A DNA stretch of 64,000 nt from Bog-756 sp963725395 (GTDB lineage: Bacteria > Actinomycetota > Acidimicrobiia > Acidimicrobiales > RAAP-2): assembly GCA_963725395.1 (NCBI GenBank), contig CAVRYH010000002.1, positions 496,001 through 560,000 of the forward strand. Reading direction: 5' to 3'. Below are positions 1-8,862 of this stretch, piece by piece. The notes under the pieces were generated by a model. The model saw only the letters and a list, made by a program, of their open reading frames with translations, was not told the DNA's origin and did no database searches. A program made the translations under genes and the position numbers. Positions within the stretch are counted from its first letter, which is position 1, and the number at the start of each line of letters is the position of its first letter.

Positions 1-368
1 TGGCACGAGATCACCGCAACGCCGCGGTCGGTCGGCCTCACTGATGTCTCGGTCAGGCTGCCGGTGGCCACCTGGATCGCCCCGCTGGAGAGTCCGTGGT
101 CGTGGAGCTCGATCTTGCCGCCGGGAGGCCACCCGATGGCCCAGGCCTCGAACAGGTCGGTGACGGCCAACAGGAGCCAGGTCCGCTCGGTCAGTCCCTG
201 CAGCTCGGGGATCGCCGTGGCCGAAACTGAGAATCCTTCGGCGATGGCCAGCAGGTCGACGCTTCGTCGGGGGAGAGAAGACCCCGGTCCGGCCGGCACA
301 TCAGCGGAGCGGATTGGGGACGGTACGCCGTCGCCGTTGGGTACCGGACCGGGGTAGGCAAATGCCAT
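1..368 (-). CDS. Cysteine dioxygenase-like cupin, partial (3' end outside window)
   Basis: From an ATG at the right end, 122 residues are readable before the window edge. The segment around residues 64-105 has the look of the bacterial cysteine dioxygenase type I family: a WPPGG turn (80-84), then HDH (89-91), which supplies two of the cupin iron ligands, then SGAIQV. Members oxidise a thiol such as cysteine or 3-mercaptopropionate to the sulfinate using mononuclear non-haem iron in the cytoplasm. The third histidine and the rest of the barrel are outside the window, so the substrate cannot be judged. The first 35 or so residues are Pro/Ser-rich and probably disordered. The family call is fairly firm; the substrate is open. 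Confidence 0.7.
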   Translation of the reverse strand, partial: MAFAYPGPVPNGDGVPSPIRSADVPAGPGSSLPRRSVDLLAIAEGFSVSATAIPELQGLTERTWLLLAVTDLFEAWAIGWPPGGKIELHDHGLSSGAIQVATGSLTETSVRPTDRGVAVISC

Positions 369-479
369 GCCGGTACTGTAATTCGATAAAACCGACCAAT
401 CAAGTCGATTATGTAGATTACAGCAATCGAGCCCGGGGCTCGAGGCGGAGCCGGCGAGGCCCGGAGGAGTGGCGTGCCC

Positions 480-1094
480 CTAAGCGGTCGCTTCGCCGAC
501 CCCTTCCACCGACGACGTTGCGTCGTGGGCGGAAACCGGGTTCGGAGCGTCCGCGTCGAGTCCGGCGTCAGGCATGTGGAGTCCCAGCGCGTAGCCGGCG
601 AGGTAGGTGTCGGCCTCCTGGCGTCGCGGATAACGGCTCTCGAGCTCGCGGAAGCGGGGGGAGTGGTTGGGCTCGACGAGGTGGGCGAGCTCGTGGACGA
701 TGACCGCGTCGAGCACCCATCCCGGCGCGACACGGAGCCGCTCCGAAATGCGGATCTCACGGGTGTGGATGGTGCACGATCCCCAGCGCTTGGTCTGGTT
801 GCTCGCCCACCGGATGGAACTCGGCACGATCCCGTCGAGGTAGCGCTGCCCGAGCGCAACCGCCCGTTGTTCGAGGTGCTCGTCCGACGCGTGCAGATGG
901 GGGCGATGTCGCCTCAGTCTCTTCGAGAGCTCGTCGACCATCTCGTCCAACTCGGCACCGCGGAGATGGGAGGGGACGACGACGATGATGCGGTCACCCT
1001 CCCAATGGGCGGCAGCGGTCTTCTTCCGGCGCTTGCTGACGCGCACCTCTACATCGGGGTGGAAGAGTGTCGGTGGTCGGTGGTTCGTACTCAT
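480..1094 (-). CDS. YgjP-type (DUF45) zinc metallopeptidase
   Basis: A 204-residue protein with the YgjP/SprT-like metallopeptidase core: RWGSC at residues 103-107 and the zinc motif HELAH at 134-138, with a further histidine at 144 (EPNHS) as likely third ligand. Such proteins are small cytoplasmic zinc peptidases whose substrates are mostly unknown. The reading frame is open for 88 codons upstream, but that stretch is low-complexity Pro/Arg sequence, so the ATG giving MSTNHRPP is chosen. The C-terminal 25 residues after the helix are variable and acidic. It is transcribed toward the cysteine dioxygenase-like gene with about 110 bp between them, so co-transcription is possible. Confidence 0.8.
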   Translation of the reverse strand: MSTNHRPPTLFHPDVEVRVSKRRKKTAAAHWEGDRIIVVVPSHLRGAELDEMVDELSKRLRRHRPHLHASDEHLEQRAVALGQRYLDGIVPSSIRWASNQTKRWGSCTIHTREIRISERLRVAPGWVLDAVIVHELAHLVEPNHSPRFRELESRYPRRQEADTYLAGYALGLHMPDAGLDADAPNPVSAHDATSSVEGVGEATA

Positions 1095-1551
1095 GGTGGT
1101 GACCGTAGGGTTGGGCTGTGACGGTGTCACACAGGTGGGCTGCGGCGTTGTCACGAAGGTTCCACCCCTGTTTCTACCGCAGCGGACGGTGCCCGCCGGA
1201 CATGCCCAGGCGGCGGGCTGATCGACCCTTCGGATGGGACCGGGCCTGGGACACGAGCGACCCGGCGCACCGATTCGTTCTGGACCCACCCGGCCTGGAC
1301 TCGGGCACCGGCTCACCCGGTCTCGGTCCTCGGTGCCCCCCGGCCGGCCGGCACACACGTGGCCGGGGCGGCCGGGGCCGAATGGGAGGGCGTCGAGCCT
1401 GACGGTACGATTGGGTCGTGCATCCCCGTCTGGCGTCGTATCCCGTCAGCGCGCACCCGAGGGTGCCGGATGTTCCCGGGCACCGCGGTCCCGGCTGTTC
1501 TGGGACCTCGGGGCGGTCGGCTGGCCCGCCGCGGCCGGTAGAGAGGACGTC
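1095..1551. other. Gene-free stretch
   Basis: This interval separates two divergently transcribed genes. It is very GC-rich with runs of C and G, and open frames within it are low-complexity Pro/Arg/Gly translations typical of chance ORFs. No terminator hairpin, tRNA or clear operator was recognised. The promoters for both flanking genes must lie here. Confidence 0.5.
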
Positions 1552-1950
1552 ATGCACGGTGCAGTGACCCGCTACCGGGTGATGGCCTTCGTCGTCGGGA
1601 CTGCACTCGTCCTGCTGGTGTTCGTGGCCATCCCGCTCCAGTACTGGGCGGGGAAGTCGGGCGTGGCCGAGGTGGTGGCCCCGATCCATGGCTATCTGTA
1701 TCTGGTGTATCTGGCCGCCGCTGCCGATCTCGCCCGTCGTGCCCATTGGAGGCTGGGTCGCATCCTGATCGTGGTGGCCGCGGGATTCGTGCCGTTCCTG
1801 GCCTTCATCGTCGAGCACCGCGTGTACCAGCAGATGCAGGCCGAGTGGGCCGCCGACGCCGCCGGTGGGACCCCGGATGCCGGGGCCGGTGTGATGCCGG
1901 GCCGGGCCGGTGGGGCCGTGTCAGATGGTCACGACGACCCGGCTGGCTGA
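1552..1950 (+). CDS. DUF3817 integral membrane protein
   Basis: A 132-residue protein with three hydrophobic segments (about residues 8-28, 40-58 and 66-86) and the pattern of the actinobacterial DUF3817 family: YRVMAFVVGTALVLLVF at the start, then PIHGYLYLVYL in the second segment. Function of the family is unknown; in several proteins the domain is a small stand-alone inner-membrane unit. The start follows GAGAGG and gives a normal membrane N-terminus; the long upstream extension of this frame is chance sequence. The C-terminal 45 residues are polar, Gly/Asp-rich and probably cytoplasmic. It ends 4 bp from the end of the converging amidohydrolase gene. Confidence 0.75.
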   Translation: MHGAVTRYRVMAFVVGTALVLLVFVAIPLQYWAGKSGVAEVVAPIHGYLYLVYLAAAADLARRAHWRLGRILIVVAAGFVPFLAFIVEHRVYQQMQAEWAADAAGGTPDAGAGVMPGRAGGAVSDGHDDPAG

Positions 1951-1954
1951 CCGC

Positions 1955-3679
1955 TCAGCGGGACCCGCGCAGGAGCGCTCCCGGACGGGCGCCCGTCTCC
2001 TCGCCTTCGGCGAAGGTGGTGATGCCGGACTTGATGGTCTCCACATAGCCGACGGCGTCCTGGACGAGCCGCTTGCCCCCTGCCGGCAGGTCCGACACGA
2101 CAGTGGGATTGCCCAGTTGCAGGTGCTCGTAGTCGATCACATTGATGTCGGCCACCGCCCCGACCTCGATGGTTCCCCGGTCACCGAGCCCGTAGAGACG
2201 CGCGGTGTCATGGGTCTGCTTCTTCACGATCCATTCCAAGGGGAGGCGCTCGCCCCTCACCCGGTCGCGGGTCCAGTGCGTCAGCATGAACGTGGGCTGT
2301 CCCGCGTCGCAGATGACGCCGCAGTGGGCGCCGCCGTCGGCGAGCCCCGCCGCGGCCCGCGGGTGCAGCAACATCTCACGGGCAGGATCGAGGTCGCCGT
2401 CGGAGTAGTTGAGGATGGGCACGTAGAGGAGCCCCCGCCCGTCGTCCTCGAGCATGGCGTCGTAGGCGACCTCCAACGGCGACCGGCCCACTGCGGCGGC
2501 GATGCCGGCCAGCGAGCGCTCGGGCCCCGGCTCGTACTCGGGCGGGCTGCCCAGGGCGAAGGTGGTCCGGTAGGCCTGGTCCATCCGGTCCCGTGCTTCG
2601 TCGTCGGGCTCCCACGACTCGATGGCTCCCCGCACCTCCGGGCTGCGTAGGGCGGCGACGAACGCCTCGGCGGAGAGCCCTTTGGCCTTGAGGTCCTGGT
2701 ACGCGGGGATCAGGTCGAACAGGCTGTAGGTGGTGAAGTGCCCGGACAGCAGCCCGGTGGCCCTTCCAGCCACCTGCGGCCACAGATCTGCGCCCTCGGT
2801 CACCGCCTGCAGCGACTCGTCCATCAGCTCCCGCCACAGCTGCGGGGCGGCGTCGACCTGCAGCAGCGCGAAGGTGACGGGGCGGTGAATGGCGGCCGAG
2901 AGGCGCCGCATCCACTCGACCTCCTTGCGTGGGCCGACGATGTCCTCGCCGGCCGATCCGGCCGGGGCTAGCTCGAAGACGCCGGTACCGAGCTCCCCGA
3001 GACCGGCACCGATGCCGAACAGCTCGTCCTCGGCGGCGAACGTGCCCGGGACCGGTTCACCGTCGATGGCCAGGTGGGCGATCGTCCGTGATGTGGAGAA
3101 GCCGAGGGCACCGGCGGCGATGGCCTCTTTGACCAACCGCTTCATGGACCCGATGTCCTCGGGCGTGGCCGGCTCGTTGCGGGCCCCCCGGTCACCCATC
3201 ACGTAGGAGCGAACGGCCCCATGGGCGATCTGGGTGCCCACGTCCATGGTCCACTTTCGCTGCTCGAGTGCATCGAGGTACTCGGGGAAGCTCTCCCAGC
3301 CCCACTGGAGGCCTTCGGCCAGCGCGGTCCCGGGGATGTCCTCGACCCCCTCCATGAGACCGATCAACCAGTCGTGGCGGTCGGGTCGGGCGGGGGCGAA
3401 CCCGACGCCGCAGTTGCCGGTCACGATGGTGGTGACCCCGTGCCAGCTGCTCGGCGCCAGGACCTCGTCCCAGGTCGCCTGCCCGTCGTAGTGGGTGTGG
3501 ATGTCCACCCAGCCCGGGGTGACCAGTAGCCCGTCGGCGTCGACGGTCCTGGTCGCCGTTTCCCCGTTCGACGCCCCGACCCCGGTGATGACGCCCCTGT
3601 CGACCGTGACATCCGCCTGTCGCGACGGACCGCCGGTCCCGTCGACGACGGTTCCCCCTCGGATCACGAGGTCATGCAT
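1955..3679 (-). CDS. N-acyl-D-amino-acid deacylase family amidohydrolase
   Basis: A 574-residue amidohydrolase-superfamily enzyme. It begins with the usual small beta-sandwich (DLVIRGGTVVDGTGG), then the metal motif HTHYDGQ in the first barrel strand near residue 60, TIVTGNCGVGFAP near 85, and the late DGGAHCG motif near 455. These fit D-aminoacylase/dihydroorotase-like enzymes that hydrolyse N-acyl-D-amino acids or cyclic amides in the cytoplasm with zinc. Homologues of this longer type (about 570 residues) are abundant in actinobacteria and their real substrates are mostly untested. The start gives a standard N-terminus. It stands alone between converging and diverging genes, so context does not refine the substrate. 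Confidence 0.8.
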   Translation of the reverse strand: MHDLVIRGGTVVDGTGGPSRQADVTVDRGVITGVGASNGETATRTVDADGLLVTPGWVDIHTHYDGQATWDEVLAPSSWHGVTTIVTGNCGVGFAPARPDRHDWLIGLMEGVEDIPGTALAEGLQWGWESFPEYLDALEQRKWTMDVGTQIAHGAVRSYVMGDRGARNEPATPEDIGSMKRLVKEAIAAGALGFSTSRTIAHLAIDGEPVPGTFAAEDELFGIGAGLGELGTGVFELAPAGSAGEDIVGPRKEVEWMRRLSAAIHRPVTFALLQVDAAPQLWRELMDESLQAVTEGADLWPQVAGRATGLLSGHFTTYSLFDLIPAYQDLKAKGLSAEAFVAALRSPEVRGAIESWEPDDEARDRMDQAYRTTFALGSPPEYEPGPERSLAGIAAAVGRSPLEVAYDAMLEDDGRGLLYVPILNYSDGDLDPAREMLLHPRAAAGLADGGAHCGVICDAGQPTFMLTHWTRDRVRGERLPLEWIVKKQTHDTARLYGLGDRGTIEVGAVADINVIDYEHLQLGNPTVVSDLPAGGKRLVQDAVGYVETIKSGITTFAEGEETGARPGALLRGSR

Positions 3680-3852
3680 GGCCGTTCCCCCTGTTCAAGC
3701 CGGACCGCTCAAGCCGTGCCGTGATGCTTTCACGCCCACCGCCGGGGCGCAACGAGCGGTCCCGCACCCCCCGTCGGGCCCGGCGACCCCTCAAAGCGGT
3801 CGTTCCCGTCGGGTCGGGTCCCTGCCGCCGGCCCGAACCACGGGTGCACCCG

Positions 3853-4275
3853 TCAGCGAGGGGGGATCGAGTAGGTGACCTGGGCTTTTGCCACCACACC
3901 GTCACTGCCCACCGAATACATGGCCACCTCGGCAACGGCCAGGCGTTGGCCCAGCTTGAGGAGGGTGGCGACGGCGACGACGTCGACCAGGTCCGGTTTG
4001 CGGAGGAAATCGATGTGGAAGCTGGTGGTGACCGAGAGCGTGACCGGGCCGATCTGGCCGATGATGACCATCCAGGCCGCGCAGTCGGCCAGGGCCATGA
4101 GGGTGGGACCGGAAATGGTGCCGCCGGGGCGGCTGTCGGTCTCACCGACCCGCAGCACCATGCGGACCGAGGTGTCGCTCAGCTGTTCGATGACATACGG
4201 CACCCGGTTGCCGGGAAAGGCGGTGTCGAGCAGGTGCTGGAGGTCCTCGACGGTCATGACGGGCCGGGTGACCAT
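3853..4275 (-). CDS. PaaI-type hotdog thioesterase
   Basis: A protein of about 140 residues with a single hotdog fold. It has the PaaI-family pattern RPGGTISGPTLMALADCAAWMVI, where the Gly-rich turn precedes the long hotdog helix, followed by SVTTSFHIDFLRKP in the strand that lines the acyl-CoA cleft. It probably hydrolyses an aromatic or medium-chain acyl-CoA in the cytoplasm; no residue fixes the substrate. Two in-frame ATGs 18 bp apart (MVTRP and MTVED) are both possible starts because neither has a good ribosome-binding site; the longer is given. Confidence 0.7.
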   Translation of the reverse strand: MVTRPVMTVEDLQHLLDTAFPGNRVPYVIEQLSDTSVRMVLRVGETDSRPGGTISGPTLMALADCAAWMVIIGQIGPVTLSVTTSFHIDFLRKPDLVDVVAVATLLKLGQRLAVAEVAMYSVGSDGVVAKAQVTYSIPPR

Positions 4276-4465
4276 GGCAGGGCAGCGTAGATGCCCCGGC
4301 CCGACCGGTCGCACGCGGCGACCAATTCTGAGGGTGGATCGCGACCGGCGTCTCGGATTCCCGATACATTCGGGCCCAGCCGAAAGGCCGGCGACCGGAC
4401 GACCGGACCCGGCTGGAGCGGCAGAAGGTGCCCCGAACGGGTGCTCGGGGACTCAGGGGGAATGC

Positions 4466-5236
4466 GTGGAAGACGACGGGCTGTCAGGCGAGCACCGGGT
4501 GGCCGCGGAGCTGGCCGGGGAGGCGGGCTCCTTGCTGATGACGCTCCGCTCTCGGGTGGGGCCCGGGCGTCCGCGGGGTGACGAGGGGGACCGCCTCTCG
4601 AACGAGCTGTTGATGCGCCGCATCGCCGAACTGTTCCCCGACGACAGGATCCGGTCGGAGGAGGCCGACCAGTCGGTGGCTCTCGGGGACGGCTCGGGGC
4701 GGGTGTGGATCGTGGACCCGCTGGACGGCACCCGCGAGTTCTCGGAGGACCGGGCGGACTGGGCCGTCCATGTTGCCCTGGCGATCGATGGTGTCCCGTG
4801 CGTGGGTGCGGTGGCCCTCCCCGCCCTCGCCGTGGTGCTGGGCACCGGTGATCCACCCCTTCCCGCCGCGCCCGCGTCGCCACCCCGGTTGGTGGTCAGC
4901 CGCACCCGCCCACCCGGCTTCGTGCCCTTCGTGGCGGAGCGTCTGGGGGCAACTACCGTGCCCATGGGCTCGGCCGGCGCCAAGATCGCCGCCGTCATCC
5001 GGGGCGAGGCCGAGGTCTACGTCCACGACGGTGGCCAGTACGAGTGGGACTCCGCGGCTCCGGTGGCCGTGGCACTCGCCGGTGGCTTTCACGCCAGCCG
5101 TCTCGACGGCTCACCGCTCCGCTACTCGCGACCAGATCCGTGGCTTCCCGACCTGGTCGTCTGCCATCCTGACTTCACCGAGCCCGTCCTGGCCGCACTG
5201 CGGGCCTCGGGAGCATCGGGGGACGATCGTGCCTAG
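4466..5236 (+). CDS. Inositol monophosphatase / CysQ-like phosphatase
   Basis: A 256-residue member of the lithium-sensitive FIG superfamily. The metal-binding motif WIVDPLDGTREF lies near residues 78-89 with the upstream acidic EEAD near 65, and the C-terminal WDSAAP motif near 195 completes the active site. The REF ending favours the CysQ/3'(2'),5'-bisphosphate nucleotidase branch, which removes 3'-phosphate from PAP or PAPS; inositol or fructose bisphosphate cannot be excluded. The GTG start is set by a CAGGGGGA ribosome-binding site just upstream; the longer open frame before it runs over the thioesterase on the other strand. The following flavoprotein gene begins about 30 bp downstream and may be in the same transcript. 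Confidence 0.8.
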   Translation: MEDDGLSGEHRVAAELAGEAGSLLMTLRSRVGPGRPRGDEGDRLSNELLMRRIAELFPDDRIRSEEADQSVALGDGSGRVWIVDPLDGTREFSEDRADWAVHVALAIDGVPCVGAVALPALAVVLGTGDPPLPAAPASPPRLVVSRTRPPGFVPFVAERLGATTVPMGSAGAKIAAVIRGEAEVYVHDGGQYEWDSAAPVAVALAGGFHASRLDGSPLRYSRPDPWLPDLVVCHPDFTEPVLAALRASGASGDDRA

Positions 5237-5266
5237 GTGGGCGCCCAGTCCCCGGGGAGGGTCGGA

Positions 5267-6478
5267 GTGACCGCGGCGCCCGAGTCGCGCCGAGGAGCCG
5301 GTCCGGGCGTGTTCGACTCGAGCCGGCTCGGGCCGATCACGTTGAAGAACCGGATCATCAAGGCCGCCACCTTCGAAGGTTCGAGCCCCAAGGGTGAGGT
5401 CTCCGACCGGTTGATCGACTTCCACCGTCGGGTGGCCACCGGCGGTGCGGCCATGTCCACGGTGGCCTACCTGGCCGTCTCGCCCGAGGGCCGCACCGAT
5501 CGTCACTGCATCCGACTCGACGCGTCGTCGATCCCGGGGTTGCGCCGGCTCACCGGAGCGGTCCACGACGCGGGTGCTGCCATCTCGGCCCAGATCGGTC
5601 ACGCCGGCCCGGTGGCCAACGCGCGTTCGAACGGTTCGGCCGCCCTCGGCCCGTCACGCCGGTTCAGCCCGACCGGTTCCGTGACCCGTGCGGCGTCCGA
5701 TGACGACATCGTCCGCATCACCGAGGACTACCGCCGTGCCGCCTCGGTGGCCCTCGATGCCGGGTTCGACTGCATCGAGATCCACCTCGGACACAACTAT
5801 CTGCTGAGCGCGTTCCTCAGTCCGAAACTCAACCGCCGCTCCGACGGGTGGGGGGGCAGCCTGGCCAACCGCTCTCGGTTCCCGCGCCAGGTGGTGAAGG
5901 CGGTGAGGGACGCCGTCGACGGACGGGTCGCCGTCACGGCCAAGCTCAACATGGCCGACGGGGTGCCCGGAGGGCTATGGCTCGACGAGAGCATCGCATT
6001 CGCCCGCATGCTCGAATCCGATGGTGCCCTCGATGCGCTGGAGCTCACCGGCGGAAGCTCGCTGTCGAATCCCATGTACCTGTTCCGAGGGGAGGCCCCG
6101 CGGGCCGAGTTCGCGGCGACCCTCCCGGCACCGGTCCGGGCCGGCTTTCGGGTCGTCGGATCACGGTTTCTCCAGGAGTACCCCTTCCAGGAGGCGTACT
6201 TCCTGCAGTACGCCCGGCAGTTCCTCGACGCGCTGCGCATGCCTGTGATCCTGCTCGGCGGGGTGAATCGCCTGGAGACGGTCGAGCACGCGCTGGCCGA
6301 GGGGTTCTCGTTCGTGGCCATGGCCCGCGCCCTCCTCCGGGAACCCGACCTGGTCTCACGCTGGGAGAGGGGCGGCTCCGACGACGGGATGTGTATCCAC
6401 TGCAACAAGTGCATGCCGACCATCTACAGCGGGACCCGTTGCGTGCTCGTCGAGGACGCCGAGTTCCGCCAACCCTGA
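5267..6478 (+). CDS. Old Yellow Enzyme-type NADH:flavin oxidoreductase with C-terminal cysteine cluster
   Basis: A 403-residue FMN TIM-barrel of the NADH:flavin oxidoreductase family. Visible landmarks are LGPITLKNRIIKAATFE at the N-terminus, QIGHAGPVAN near residue 105, and HLGHNYLLSAFLSP followed by RRSDGWGGSLANR near 175-200. The end carries CIHCNKC followed by a fourth cysteine 11 residues later, the pattern that binds 4Fe-4S in 2,4-dienoyl-CoA reductase relatives; here the protein stops just after it and lacks the usual FAD/NADPH half. It likely reduces an enone or enoyl substrate with electrons from another protein. A GTG in line with GGGGAGG is chosen; another GTG 30 bp upstream abuts the phosphatase stop. 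Confidence 0.8.
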   Translation: MTAAPESRRGAGPGVFDSSRLGPITLKNRIIKAATFEGSSPKGEVSDRLIDFHRRVATGGAAMSTVAYLAVSPEGRTDRHCIRLDASSIPGLRRLTGAVHDAGAAISAQIGHAGPVANARSNGSAALGPSRRFSPTGSVTRAASDDDIVRITEDYRRAASVALDAGFDCIEIHLGHNYLLSAFLSPKLNRRSDGWGGSLANRSRFPRQVVKAVRDAVDGRVAVTAKLNMADGVPGGLWLDESIAFARMLESDGALDALELTGGSSLSNPMYLFRGEAPRAEFAATLPAPVRAGFRVVGSRFLQEYPFQEAYFLQYARQFLDALRMPVILLGGVNRLETVEHALAEGFSFVAMARALLREPDLVSRWERGGSDDGMCIHCNKCMPTIYSGTRCVLVEDAEFRQP

Positions 6479-6537
6479 CCCGGTCCCGCGGCTACCCCCC
6501 CGGTCCTCGAGGTGGCCAGATGGGACCGGTCGGCGGC

Positions 6538-8058
6538 TCAGACCGCCGCCGGTTCCGGTTCGGGTGCGCTCGATGGGGCCGGTGCCCCGAGTGCGGCCAT
6601 GTTGCCCCGCTTGAGCACCAGCCCGGCGACGACCGCCCCCGCCACGAAGATCAACGACGACCACAGGAATGCCGTCGTGTAGCTGTGGAGGGCTGCTGCC
6701 CTGAGGTTGGCCGGCGTCATCACCTTGCCCACGAGGTAGGCCGTGGCCGCCCCGGCGGCCAGCGTGTTGAGAAGGGCGGTCCCTATGGACCCCCCGACCT
6801 GCTGGGTCGTGTTGAGGGTGGCCGACCCCACGCCGGCATCGTGGGGAGCCAGTCCGAGGGTGCCGGTGCTGAACGCCGGAGCGAGGCTCAGGCCGAAGCC
6901 GACGCCCAACAGGATCAGATAGGGCAGCACGTGGCTGACGTACGCCGTGTGGAGACCGACGAGGTGGAGACAGTAGAGGGCGGCCGATGCCATGAGCAGT
7001 CCGATCGGGACGATGGGCTTGGGACCGAACCGGGGCAGCAGGACGCGGTTGGACACCTGGGCCATTCCCGCCAGGCCGATGACCATGGGGAGGAAGGCGA
7101 CACCGGTCTTCACCGGGCTGAATCCCAGGGTGTCCTGGAGGTAGTAGGTCAGAAACAAGAAGACGCCGAAGATTCCCACGCTGGCGAACAGCATGGCCAG
7201 CATGGAACCGCCCCGTGTCCGGTCGAGGGGAATGCGTGGCGGGAGCAGTGGATAGGGCGCCCGGGTCTCGAAGAGTGCGAACACCCCCAACAGGATCACG
7301 CCTAGGACGAGGAACCCGATCGTGAACGGGTTGCTCCACGCGGTGGTCTCCGCGTGGGAGAAGCCGTAGACCAGCGAGAACAGCCCGCCGGTCACCATGA
7401 ACAGTCCGGGCAGGTCGAGAGGGTCGTGGTCGGTGGCCCTGTCGTTCTTCAACCACAGCAGGGCGCCCGTGGTGGCGATGGCGGCGAAGATCAGGTTGAC
7501 GAACAACGTCCATCTCCACGACGCGTACGAGGTGAGGATTCCTCCGAGCAGGAGGCCGAGGGCCCCCCCTGCGCCGGCGATGCCGCCATAGATGGCGAAG
7601 GCCTTCCCTCGTTCGGCCGGATTACTGAAGGTGGTGGTGAGCAGGGCGAGCACCGAAGGTGCGAGGAGGGCTCCGAACGCTCCCTGCACCGTCCGGGCCG
7701 TGACGAGCATGGTGAAGTTGACCGAAGACCCGCCGATGGCCGAGGCGACTGCGAATCCGACGAGCCCGATGATCAGCGCCCTCTTCCGGCCGAGGTAGTC
7801 GCCGATCCGGCCGCCCAGCAGCAGCAGACTCCCGAAGGCGAGCGAGTACGCCGTGACGATCCACTGACGGTCGGCGTTGGAGAAGTGCAAGGCATGCTGC
7901 GCGGTCGGGAGGGCGATGTTGACGATCGTGTTGTCGAGGATGACCATCAGCTGCGCCACACCGAGCACGGCGAGGATCCACCACCGCATCGTGTGATTGG
8001 CCGCCCGGTCGCTGAGCTGCTGCCCGCTGGGCGGCCTGATGGTGGTGGTCTCGCTCAT
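6538..8058 (-). CDS. MFS drug transporter, DHA2 (EmrB/QacA) type
   Basis: A 506-residue permease with about 14 hydrophobic segments, the size and pattern of DHA2 proton-driven efflux pumps. Key motifs are DNTIVNIALPTAQ at the end of helix 1, GGRIGDYLGRKRALIIG between helices 2 and 3, and GGALGLLLGGILT in helix 5 (the antiporter motif C region). It sits in the cytoplasmic membrane and most likely exports hydrophobic compounds. The start is fixed by GGAGG five bases before ATG. It is divergent from a TetR regulator, with inverted repeats between them, so regulation by that repressor is the simplest reading. The polar C-terminus is Pro/Glu/Ala-rich. Confidence 0.85.
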   Translation of the reverse strand: MSETTTIRPPSGQQLSDRAANHTMRWWILAVLGVAQLMVILDNTIVNIALPTAQHALHFSNADRQWIVTAYSLAFGSLLLLGGRIGDYLGRKRALIIGLVGFAVASAIGGSSVNFTMLVTARTVQGAFGALLAPSVLALLTTTFSNPAERGKAFAIYGGIAGAGGALGLLLGGILTSYASWRWTLFVNLIFAAIATTGALLWLKNDRATDHDPLDLPGLFMVTGGLFSLVYGFSHAETTAWSNPFTIGFLVLGVILLGVFALFETRAPYPLLPPRIPLDRTRGGSMLAMLFASVGIFGVFLFLTYYLQDTLGFSPVKTGVAFLPMVIGLAGMAQVSNRVLLPRFGPKPIVPIGLLMASAALYCLHLVGLHTAYVSHVLPYLILLGVGFGLSLAPAFSTGTLGLAPHDAGVGSATLNTTQQVGGSIGTALLNTLAAGAATAYLVGKVMTPANLRAAALHSYTTAFLWSSLIFVAGAVVAGLVLKRGNMAALGAPAPSSAPEPEPAAV

Positions 8059-8129
8059 CGGTGCCTCCGTCGGTCTCAAATGGAACGTAGTTCTCCGCTT
8101 GATCGGCTATTCTAGCAGTAGACGGAGAT

Positions 8130-8159
8130 GGATCCTCCACTTAGCGAGGTGGGGGATCC
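8130..8159. promoter_or_regulatory. Inverted repeat between MFS exporter and TetR gene (candidate operator)
   Basis: Arms GGATCCTCCAC and GTGGGGGATCC pair with one mismatch around an 8-base centre and end two bases before the TetR ribosome-binding site. A position at the start of the regulator and upstream of the divergent pump fits an autoregulatory TetR operator. No binding data; inferred from symmetry and place. Confidence 0.45.
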
Positions 8160-8174
8160 GGGAGGTTGTTGATC

Positions 8175-8837
8175 ATGATGTGCCCCGAGCCAGATCGAGG
8201 ATGTCGCCCCTTGAGGGCAGATGCGGCACGGAACCGCGAGCGCATCCTCGAGGCGGCCACCGCGGTGTTCGCAGATCGTGGTCTCGAGGCCTCGCTGGAC
8301 GACGTCGCCCGCTGCGCCGGCGTCGGGGTCGGTACGGTCTACCGCCGATTCCCAAGCAAGGACACCCTGGTCGAGGCCCTCTTCGAGAAGGAAGTGGACG
8401 GGATGGTCGAGCTCGCGGTGCAGGCGGGGAGCATCACCGACTCGTGGGACGCCCTGGCCTGGTTCATGGAGCGGGCCAGCCAGCGCCAGGCCGAGGACCT
8501 CGGGCTGCGGGACGTCCTCATGTACTCGATGTGCGGACGGGAGCGCATCGCACGCGCCCGGGAGCGCATCGTTCCGGCGATCACCCGCCTAGTTGAGCGG
8601 GCCCAGCGCGACGGACATCTGCGAGCCGACATCGTCACAGCCGACATCCCGATCATCGAGCTCATGGTCAATTCGGTGGCCACCTGCACGAACCGCCTCA
8701 CACCCGAGCTGTGGCGGCGCTACCTGGCGATCCTGCTCGACGGCATGGCTGGCGATCGGCCGTCGCTGTCGGAGCTTCCCGAAGCGCCCACTCTCGAGGT
8801 TGTCGAGGAGGCGCTCGCCTGCCACAAGGGCCGTTGA
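8175..8837 (+). CDS. TetR/AcrR-family transcriptional regulator
   Basis: A 220-residue regulator. The N-terminal DNA-binding domain is typical: RNRERILEAATAVFADRG (helix 1), then ASLDDVARCAGVGVGTVYRRF as helix-turn-helix (about residues 40-60) and SKDTLVEALF. The C-terminal two thirds is a helical ligand-binding domain of the SbtR-like C-terminal type. It is expected to repress itself and the divergent DHA2 pump until a ligand binds. Several alternative starts exist; the first ATG is chosen because GGAGG lies nine bases upstream, while the TTG codons before it are too close to that site. The ligand is unknown. Confidence 0.85.
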   Translation: MMCPEPDRGCRPLRADAARNRERILEAATAVFADRGLEASLDDVARCAGVGVGTVYRRFPSKDTLVEALFEKEVDGMVELAVQAGSITDSWDALAWFMERASQRQAEDLGLRDVLMYSMCGRERIARARERIVPAITRLVERAQRDGHLRADIVTADIPIIELMVNSVATCTNRLTPELWRRYLAILLDGMAGDRPSLSELPEAPTLEVVEEALACHKGR

Positions 8838-8862
8838 GGACGGGGTCCGTCGCCCCTCCGGC

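Noticed and set aside
1234..1551. Upstream extension of the DUF3817 frame
   Set aside because: Low-complexity Pro/Gly/Arg sequence; the ATG with GAGAGG gives the proper membrane N-terminus.
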